From positions 1 through 22,064 of the forward strand of contig LRSR01010161.1 in assembly GCA_001579985.1 (NCBI GenBank): 22,064 nt of DNA, written 5' to 3'. The notes under the pieces are model-generated. The model was not told the DNA's origin, did no database searches, and saw only the letters and a program-made list of their open reading frames with translations. The DNA is from Hypsibius dujardini. Taxonomy: Eukaryota > Tardigrada > Eutardigrada > Parachela > Hypsibiidae. The translations under genes were made by a program, and so were the position numbers. This document shows positions 1 to 8,062 of the stretch, one piece after another (positions within the stretch are counted from its first letter, which is position 1; every line of letters starts with the position of its first letter).

Positions 1-1273
1 GAACAAATTTACGTAATCGACTCTGAAAGTAGAGTTGCTAAGTCACTCGATAAAGTAAAAACAGTGAAAAAGTGTTATTCGAGAATGAAATCAGATTCTT
101 ACTCGAGAGAGAAGTCCCTTAGGGAAAATGAAGATTTCATCTCTCATCTCAATAAAAGTCTTTGAAGGCTCATGAGAACCCAATTAAACACATTCCGTAA
201 GATTCATTGTAACAATATGTTCTTTGTATATTAGCAGTCCAGACGATTGAAATTGCAGAGCGGGATCCATTTCTGTCGCACCGCGCTTTTTTCCTCATTT
301 CCTGGGTCGCGTGCACCTTGTGAAGGTACAAGTACTGTGCGCCCCTAATCTGAAGGGTCGATTATGCCCCACCCCCGCTGATTCATATCAAGCTGGAACG
401 GATCGTTCAATTCCGTTCACTTGTCCGTAATTGGCCCGTTAGTTTTTGCCTGACAGGCTTTGCTACCTTGCTTGATTGAAATGATGATTGATGATGAGCA
501 TTACCGTGACCAACATTTTTAAGTCAATAAAGTTTAAGTGAATCTGAATGAACAACCAAGCGAGCGCCGGAACGTGTTTTCGGGCCGGACCTCAAATCGA
601 CCCTTGAGATCGGGCGCGTACAAGTATATAGTGCGGCAGGATATTAAATTACTGGTTCGGCTCTCTCTGACCCCGTTTCTCGTGCGCGCGCGGTTAATTA
701 ACCCTCTGGTTGCCGGGTGTTTTAGGTATACGGGTAGTGCTGGGTCAGCCAAAGTTGGCTTAAATAGGGAAAGTACCTAACTTGAATGGTTAACCTGAGC
801 AGGGTTCATTTGGCACTTTCCCTGCTCGGTTACTGCCGTACCGCCAGACGGCGCTGTTGCGCCTCCACACAACAACCTGACAACAGCTGACATTTTGCCT
901 GTAGGGAATCAAAACATCTTCCTAGTGAATTCAATTTTTTCATTCCGCTCTCGATTGCTTGTTTATGTCATTTTCAACTGGATTTATCGGTATGGTCGTT
1001 GGCTAGGACTCTTTTTAATTTCGAAGCCCGGAATTTTTTTTTCAGCACGCACCGCAAGTTAGTATACATGCCATTTAAGTTTAAGCCAAGTTTGGCTTAA
1101 TGAGTTCTCACCACTTCCGAAAGTTTTTTTCAAAAGTTGTTTTTACTTTATATTTTACGGTTTTGTTAGAGGATCAAAACAAAAAACCGTATCAAAAAAG
1201 TGCAAATGCTCGATGAGCAAATGGAGTTTGAAGGAAGAATTAAGCCAGTGTAAGCTGACCGGCACTCAGAGGG
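1..1273. other. Intergenic region downstream of P450-A
   Basis: No credible gene is visible here. The two overlapping opposite-strand open frames around 534-780 have arginine- and serine-rich composition with no recognisable motif, and they mirror each other across GC-richer DNA, so I treat them as chance. The only structure I can support is the palindromic repeat pair at 747 and 1081, described separately. Confidence 0.6.
747..1100. repeat. Possible small inverted-repeat (MITE-like) element
   Basis: The sequence AGCCAAAGTTGGCTTAAA at 747-764 recurs inverted at about 1082-1099 with one mismatch (AGCCAAACTTGGCTTAAA on the minus strand). Each end is itself palindromic: AGCCAA-AG-TTGGCT at 747-760, and TTAAGCCAA-GT-TTGGCTTAA at 1081-1100. 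The ends enclose about 350 bp without an open frame. This fits a short non-autonomous DNA element with subterminal palindromes. I see no convincing target-site duplication, so it may only be two copies of a short palindromic motif. Confidence 0.3.
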
Positions 1274-2142
1274 TTAAATTCGATGAATAAAAATTAAATC
1301 GTAAGGAATGGGCGCGTTGATAACGCTTGACTCGTAATTCTCGCGGGATAAAGTCCTGCCTGGAGGCAGTTGCAGCGCAAAGCACCGCAGCAGGTTAGCG
1401 ATGAAGAGGAAGAGTTCCATCTTGGCCAGCGCCTCCCCTGGACATTTCCGCTTGCCTGCCAAAAATATTTACAAGAATACATTAAGGGGAATTGTTGAGA
1501 TAAAAAGAAATGTGTGTTAGTTGATGTAATTGCCATACCAACGAGAAAAGGGACGAATGCTTCTTGGCGGATTAAATGACTGTTTTCGTCGAGAAACCGG
1601 GTCGGATCGAACTGCTCGGGGTTCTCCCACCACCGAGGATCCCGATGGATGGAAAATAAATTTGCCGCGATAAGGGTTCCCTTGGGGATGATAAATCCAT
1701 CCACGTTTATGTCTTCGTCATTCCGATGCGGCAGCCCCAATGGCACGATGGTGGCACATCGTTGAATCTCCAGGATGACGGCTTCCGTGTAGGGCAATCG
1801 CTCTGAGCCACAAAAAAGAACAACCAAAAAATGCTTAGAACACACACAAAAAACAAACTTGGTAGGTTTTATACAGACCTCGGTCAGCAGTCGTGAGGAC
1901 ATTCTTGCCACCGGTTTTTTCGTCGATTTCCTGTTGGACTTTCTTCTGAATTTTAGGGTTCTCTACCATGAAAAGCAACGCCCAAAGAATGGTCGTCGTC
2001 GTCGTGTCGGTCCCGGCGGCAAATAAGTCAAACAATGAGCCAAGAAGTTGCAGTTCTGAAAGCAACAAAGAAGTCTCATTCTAATCGACAGTACAAAATG
2101 CTCTGAAGAAGCATGTGAAATGTTGGGACTAACTCCGGCAGA

Positions 2143-2315
2143 GTGACAGAGGAACAGACGGACCGATGTATAGACAGGCCGACGGGCGCACGGATGGCTG
2201 GACGAACGGATGGCTGGACAGACCGACGGACGAACGGACGGTTGGACAGACCGAGGGACGAACGGATGGACGGCCCGATGGATTTGAATGAACGGACGGA
2301 AGGACGGACGGACAA
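2143..2315. repeat. Degenerate GGAC/GACG tetranucleotide repeat in a P450-A intron
   Basis: The plus strand runs through many GACGGAC, GAACGGAC and GACAGACC units with loose 4-bp periodicity. The repeat lies inside the intron between the fused exon 2+3 and the helix-I exon of P450-A. The opposite-strand open frames over it (RPSVRP-type on minus, DRPTD-type on plus) are by-products of the repeat. Confidence 0.85.
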
Positions 2316-3424
2316 ATTCAAGAGATGGATCAGCGATTGAACTGACAGACTGTCATGTCACTAGGTATGATTTACCGTTGAATACACTAGCGATACCCGC
2401 AACTTTCTTCTCCGCCTCCGCTTCCCTTTGATAAGCGTACAAGTAATCCGGACTCTCCGTCTGCTTACTCGGCGTGTTAGCATGCTCCCGAATGATCTCC
2501 CTCAGAAACTCCAGCAACGCTCGCATGTTCTCCTGCGCTTTCACAATCTTCCGTCGCACGAAATTGGGAAACCACATAAGGAACGGCAGATGCATCGCCA
2601 CAAAGTCCAACTTGAACGTGGCGATATTTCCGCGACCATCTGCGTCAACCGACCGAACCGCGGATCGTCCAGCTCAAACCGCTTGCCAAACAACAACGCA
2701 CACGTCACGTTAGCCACGCCCGTCGCGATCTGGACTTTCGGATTGACCGGTTCCTGGTCGCTTTCCCGCAGAGCCCGGCAGAGATCCTCCACCTCAGCGA
2801 TGATGGTCTCTTCCATCTAATTCCGACCCATCACGAAGTTCCAAAGAGTCGACAGGGCGAAACGTCGATGGACCTTCCAGACGGAACCTTCCGCGAAGGT
2901 TAATCGCTTCGGCAGTGCGGATCGCGCTGTCCGAGAGCCGACCAGTTGTTCCGTCGTCATTGAAGACCTTTCGGACGGTATTGATGTCGCTTAATACGAC
3001 CACTCGTTGCCGACCGTTGAACATGGTGAAGATGTCTCCGTATTTTGCCTTCCACTCGAGGATTTTCAGTTCCGGCCGGCTTCCCATTGATAATATATTT
3101 CCAAAAAATGGCATTGCTGAAACAAAAATATATTAAATTATTTTGGATAAAAATCTATTATAGAAATGTCTAGTATAAAAATGGGACACAATAAATACAT
3201 TTAGAATTCAAAATATAGGGTTAAATATAAACTTATACAAGATAATATGTTTATACTTATATACGAAAATATAGGATAAAAATATATGGAATAAAAATAT
3301 TCAGTCTTACTTGGATTTGATTTTGATATTGAGATTTCAAAATGTCTCAAGCGTTTCTTAATGATAAGTAATGAGTCCAATATTAGGAATAAGTTATTAA
3401 CAAAATTTCATTGCCGAAGAAATG

Positions 3425-3850
3425 TAAATTGTTTTGCTCGAAATTTTAAATTTGGGAAAATCCTGAACAATTTCGTTTTTTTCGATCTTATTTCAATGTT
3501 AAGTTTTGCGATTTATAGAAATACATTAGATCTGACGATCTTAACAGAATCCGGTCTCAAATTCAATTTGAAATCGATTCGCATTAGCAAAGTATTTTTG
3601 TGATATTAAAGGGCGCATCCAAAGGACAACTTTGGAAAGCATCACAGGAATTTCGGTCCTTCCTCAAAACTCTCTCTAGCTCCGAAAAAGTATTTGGCTA
3701 ATGCAGATCGATTCCAAATTAAATTTGGGAGAAGAAAAGTGTTAAAATAGACATATTGACCACATTTCCATAAATATCCACTTTACAGGGAAAATCAAGC
3801 CAAATAGAATTCTCCAGTGTTCGTCCAAATTTAATTTTCTTCAAAAACAG
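3425..3850. repeat. Long degenerate inverted repeat (foldback) in P450-A intron 1
   Basis: The segment near 3566-3600 (ATCGATTCGCATTAGCAAAG region) is inverted at about 3688-3722 (CTAATGCAGATCGATT region) with roughly 85% identity by eye. Weaker matching continues outward to about 3430 and 3850: AATTTGGGA-like and ATTTATAGAAAT-like blocks recur in inverted order. A loop of about 80 nt (3603-3686) lies between the arms. The arms are AT-rich and have no coding content. The 80-aa open frame on the plus strand at 3361-3603 lies in one arm and shows no motif. It is probably an old foldback or MITE-like insertion in the 888-bp intron. Confidence 0.5.
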
Positions 3851-4110
3851 ATCATCGGAGTTTCGTCGATGAAACTTTTTTTTAAATCATCAATAATATT
3901 GAATTAATTTTAAAGCACTTGGAGATATTTTCATGACTCCCTCTGAAAATCACCTCAAGTTAGAATTGTTCTGTTGTTGCATTATTGAAAAGGTTTTGCC
4001 ATACCTAAGGGACCGGGCGGGGAGTTTGTTGATCTGCGTATTTTCTTCCATAGATACAGCAGAGTCAGCACGAACGCTCCAGCCATCATTAGCTCCATTG
4101 CAATCGCCAT

Positions 4111-4755
4111 ATTTTTGCCTCTCTACTAACGAATTATACAGATGAAAGATAATGCGGTACAAGAGTTAAAGACTGGATGGATAGAATGAAAGAAGACTGA
4201 AAGTTCTTGTGAACGCTTATCACTGTAGGACATCTTCACAGGTTGATGCAATGGTCCATAGTACATTGATCAACTAACAGCTTGGCAGAGGCCGTTAATT
4301 GGTATTATTGTTAAGGATGACCAGCAAAAGAGATCTTATTTATGGAAGTCACAACACTCGTTACTGTAAACAGAGAAAGAGTGTTGAAAAGGTATCGAGG
4401 CTTCGCAGATAAGGCAAGTGAACTATTTTAAATTCAAACAAGGTTGTGCGAAATCTTAACAAAAACACACCCAAAGTACCTTGGAAAAATCCGGCAGAAA
4501 ACCGGCAAGAGAAAGGATAGAAAGCACGTTTACTATTACGTATACAGTCATATTATTATTATATTATTTCTATATTATTCCATAATTATTATGTAATGAA
4601 TTATTAATTAATTTATCCACTAGCGAGACACTAGCGTTAAACTAACGGGACAGCAATCCGTCTTGTTTATATTTGACGAGCGATATTGCTTGGACTTTCC
4701 TGATCCATAGATCAATAGATTCCTAGATCCATCATTCATTTCTTATAATATTAAG
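4111..4755. other. Spacer between P450-A and P450-B
   Basis: This spacer of about 645 bp lies between the start codon of P450-A and the stop codon of P450-B. It should hold the 3' flank of B and the promoter of A. It is AT-rich, most strongly at 4540-4620. A TATAAT-like hexamer at 4138-4133 on the minus strand lies only 28 bp before the A start codon, which is too close to call a TATA box with confidence. I see no gene. Confidence 0.55.
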
Positions 4756-6931
4756 CTAATCACGAGGGATAAAAACCAGCTCAAATGGGACCGGGGAATT
4801 AACAATGCTAGACACATAGTTCTTGTGAGACAAGGTCTTCCCCTCGGGCAGTTCCAGTCGAAAACATCTCAACAGATTTGCAATGAAGAGGAAGAGCTCC
4901 ATCTTCGCTAGCGCTTCTCCTAAGCATGCTCTTTTACCTGCAAGGACATCAGACAAATTAACGACGGAAGAAACGATCTAAAGTAAACGGATACATGATA
5001 TATAGAATAAAATTAATAAAGATAGAAGTACCAATCAAAAAAGGCGCGAAACCATCAGGACGAATAAGTTTCTTATCGTCCTTCAGAAAGCGAAAAGCGT
5101 CAAACTGCTCCGGGTCCTTCCAATACCGAGGGTCACGATGGATGGAGAAGAGGTTAGCGACTATGAGAGTGTCCTTGGGAATTGTGTATCCGTCCACTTG
5201 AATGTCCTCATGGCTGCGGTGAGGCACCCCGAGGGGGACGAGATTCGCGCAGCGCTGCACTTCCAAAATCACGGCCTCCGTGTACGGAAGACGAACTACA
5301 GACAAGGTTTGATTTTAAGGTATTTCAGTAGACTCCTCTCGGACGAGATGTCTGTTACCCCTGTCCGAGGAGGTGAGAATTTTCTCGCGACCCACGTTCT
5401 CGTCAATTTCATCCTGCACGTTCTGCATGACGTCTGGATTTTCAATCATGAATACCATCGCCCATAGAACGGTTGTCGACGTGGTTTCAGTGCCGGCGAA
5501 GAAGAGGTCAAATAGTGAGCTAACCAGCTGGCGCTCTACACAAGAAACAACACTATACTCCAGTTATATTAAGGTGCAAATTATATGAACGGATTGCGGG
5601 CGGTAGACAGGCAGACAGACAGACAGGCAGACAGACAGACAGACAATCATGTTTAAATGCATCCTTGCCGTCAAAGTTCCCCGGCCCTTCATGGTTTGTG
5701 TTCATTTCAGCCTCTTTTTGATAAGCATAAAGGTAGTCAGGGCTTTCCGTCTGTCGATCCATCGTGCCTGCATGTTCCCGTGCCGTTTCCCCGAGAAATG
5801 TCATTAACGCTTTAACATTACACTGCGCTTGTCTTATCTTTTTCTCAATAAAATTAGGAAACCACAGCAAAAACGGCAGTGTCGACGCGACAAAGTCCAA
5901 TTTGATGGTCGCCACATTTTCCGTAATCAGTCCTGTCAATCGGGAAAACTTGGGATCCGTCAGCTCAAACCGTTTACCGAAAATCAGCGCACAGATTACG
6001 TTGGAAACGCTGTTTGTTAAGTGGACCTTCGGATTGAAGGGTGCCTCTTTGGTATCCCGGAGAACTTGACAAAGACTCTCAACTTCGGCAATAATTGTGT
6101 CTTCCAGCCAGTTCTTCCCTGTAATTTTGCTTAAATTAACTAAACCATTCAAACTAATCGGTATCAAGGATACACAAATTATTTTATTCGTTGGGCGTGC
6201 TTATTTTGATTCACTCGTTAGATAAATTAGCTCCCATTAAGACAAATATTCCAGAATTCCATTTAAAATAGATATAAATGAAATTATTATTTCCATTTTG
6301 TGGACGTACAAATAAATTGACAAATGAATGGACGTTTAATCATAGATTGTATGACGCTTAAATACAAGTTTTATTCGATTGCCCCCTTGATCAGGTATAA
6401 AAGCTCGCGCCCTACCCATTCCGAGATCCCGAAGCGTGGATAATGCGAAACGTCGTTGAGACTTCCAGAGAGTTTCTTGACTGGTTAGTAGACCCGAACC
6501 CATGGGAAGACCGTTCGCTTCCGTACGAAGGACGCTGTGAGTATGTCGGCCTGACGCATTATCCTCACTGAACACCTTCCGAAGGGTGTGAAAATCACTT
6601 AAAACAACCACCCGGGTGCGTCCATTAAACATCCCTAAGACGTCGCCGTATTTCTCCTTCCATTCCAATATTTTCCGTTCCGGTCTGCCGCCGAGGGACA
6701 ATAGGTTCCCGAAAAACGGAAGAGCTGCGTGATGGAAAATATGTAATGAAAATAAAAGTTTGAGCACCGTAGACGGTCGAAACGGGATTTACGCTTTTTG
6801 ACTTATAGTACAAGTACGTGGGTACCTGGCGGGCCGGGAGGATAATTCGGAGGTCGAGAGAGTTTGCGCCAGAGGTGAAGCAGGCCAAGCAACACCACGG
6901 GAGCCGCGGTTAAAATCAATGTGAAAAGCAT
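4756..6931 (-). CDS. P450-B: intact CYP2-clan cytochrome P450 (495 aa)
   Basis: This is a predicted ER-bound haem monooxygenase, using O2 and electrons from cytochrome P450 reductase to oxidise a small lipophilic substrate. Coding exons are 6931-6826, 6724-6416, 6118-5669, 5535-5359, 5295-5032 and 4937-4756. All joins are in phase 1 and give an uninterrupted 495-residue protein, the usual microsomal length. Residues 1-22 are a hydrophobic anchor, followed by a basic stretch and YPPGPP at about 30-35. Helix C has WKSQRR near 122 (WxxxR). Exon 3 opens with GKNWLED. Helix I has AGTETT at 302-307, and the ExxR motif is EVQR at 359-362. The haem loop is FLIG+KRACLGE with Cys440 as thiolate ligand. 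The start at 6931 was chosen because MLFT begins the anchor, as in P450-D, and has A at -3; an in-frame ATG at 7009 would add 26 residues. Intron 3 appears to begin with GC (G|GCAAGG at 5668-5667). The PERF-like motif reads DAFRF and lacks the proline of the paralogs. The substrate is unknown. Confidence 0.92.
5603..5645. repeat. (CAGA)n/(CAGG)n tetranucleotide repeat in P450-B intron 3
   Basis: GACAGGCAGACAGACAGACA-type units run in an almost unbroken 4-bp register. They fill about a third of the 133-bp intron between exons 3 and 4 of P450-B. The same intron position carries a related repeat in P450-A. Confidence 0.9.
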
Positions 6932-8062
6932 ATTTTTGCAGTGGGCATAAATAAACTTTTTACCAGCGAACTGGCGACAAAATGCGCCCTGGTCTAGTTT
7001 GAATACCACAGTAGGGACAGTTGGATGGCTTGATGTGCGAACGATTCATAGAAGCGATTCCGAAAACTGGCCTGATCAAGATCACAAGATAAAGATCGAG
7101 GTTTTTTTTCCTGCCACATTTAAGACCTTTCGCAGTGATTGGGCTTAAACTACAAGTCCTCCTATCCTTCCCCTTCTCCCTTTTTGTCCCTCTTTGCTTT
7201 TACAAGTGCTGACCAATGTCCGTTTGAATGACAAATTTGATTATTTTGGGGAGGCCCAATTGTTCCTTAATGTTTTCATTTACAGACAACGGGATTTGGA
7301 CATTGGTTGAGTAAATAATGTGGCTATGTAACCATGGGAGTGAATTTAACAATGAGCGTTTTGATTTTTCCCTCCGCACTCGCTCGGGCAATGTCCAATA
7401 TTTAGGGTTTGAGATTTTTTACGGATTCTAAAAAGCCAATTTGCTTTTTATCGAGTAAGATGACATTGGTCAATATCAGAAAATTGAAAAAGGGAGGAAT
7501 AAAAAGGGCAAAGGGGAGGGATTTGCAGTTTCAACCGTGGGCGCAGGAATGGACCCCCCAGCGTGCAATTGAGCATGCAAATTTGCACATTTTTCAGTGA
7601 AGCTCGATCTACCATGACATTGCTTGTAAAAATCTCCCTCTGCTAATGCGGTCTCGACAAGAAATACAGTGGCGAAAAATCTGAGACGTCCAAAACATTC
7701 ACCACTAATAAAAAATCGTCAGATGGGACTTGTAATTAGGAAACATCAGCTGGTTGGCGATTGACTCAATTTTAAAGTAGGCTTCATCCAATTTCTGTTT
7801 CGATCTGTTCATTATTTCTGCTTTAAACAAAATTACACCAATTTCTCTTTTCCCAATTAGAGCGGGGTCAGTTAAAGTACAGTTCTTTTGCTGAGATGAT
7901 TGATTTGGTGCCTGTGAACAAGCAGGGTGGATCTCACTCATAAATAGCCCCAGTCAAAAGTCAACTTTTGGTATGAAAAAAGAATTATCTAACCGATGTT
8001 TTACTGCACATTTTTGAGCACGAAACTTCAAATATAAATATATAAGCAATTAAAATTCTTCC
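6932..8062. other. Spacer between P450-B and P450-C
   Basis: This 1.1-kb spacer is expected to hold the P450-B promoter on the minus strand and the 3' flank of P450-C. I find no clear TATA box in the 100 bp before the B start. A 10-bp inverted pair ACCAATGTCC (about 7211) and GGACATTGGT (about 7297) is present, and CAATGTCC recurs near 7390. The short open frames on both strands have no motif or splice context that I trust. Confidence 0.5.

Larger units (their letters stand above)
1274..4110 (-). pseudogene. P450-A: CYP2-clan cytochrome P450 pseudogene
   Basis: This is a disrupted member of the array. Exon 1 is 4110-4005: an ATG, a hydrophobic anchor, a KK/RR stop-transfer segment and SPPGP. 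A fused exon 2+3 is 3116-2376. Helix-I exon 4 is 2055-1879 (AAGTDTTTTT). Exon 5 is 1802-1539 (EIQR and DPTRF). Haem exon 6 is 1455-1274 (FLVG joined to KRKCPGE). The remaining introns have GT-AG ends in phase 1. The lesions are: 34 nt (2880-2913) where P450-B has 54 between the RT and WK codons, a net 20-nt loss that shifts frame; TAG at 2819-2817 where paralogs have the Trp of GKNW; and a one-base loss in the A run at 2627-2629 that shifts frame between VAE and KLDFVAMHLPF. The intron that separates exons 2 and 3 in the paralogs is absent, and the join is seamless at 2828/2827. The 3' exons are clean, so the loss of function is probably fairly recent. A truncated protein or sequencing errors are possible, but three independent lesions argue against them. 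Confidence 0.85.

Noticed and set aside
534-780. Overlapping 72- and 80-codon frames on opposite strands
   Set aside because: They have no domain, no splice context and a low-information arginine/serine-rich composition. One end falls in the inverted-repeat motif.
2428-2820. A 130-codon plus-strand open frame
   Set aside because: It lies antisense to exon 3 of P450-A, has no recognisable motif, and is explained by the codon composition of the opposite strand. The same holds for plus-strand frames at 5138-5467, 5764-6069 and 9464-9733.
3361-3603. 80-codon plus-strand frame
   Set aside because: It is AT-rich, lies inside one arm of the foldback in P450-A intron 1, and has Asn/Ile/Lys/Phe-rich composition typical of non-coding AT-rich DNA.
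6803-7009. Upstream ATG at 7009 as the start of P450-B
   Set aside because: It is in frame but would put 26 polar or basic residues (MVFKLDQGAF...) ahead of the signal anchor. P450-A and P450-D begin directly at the anchor.
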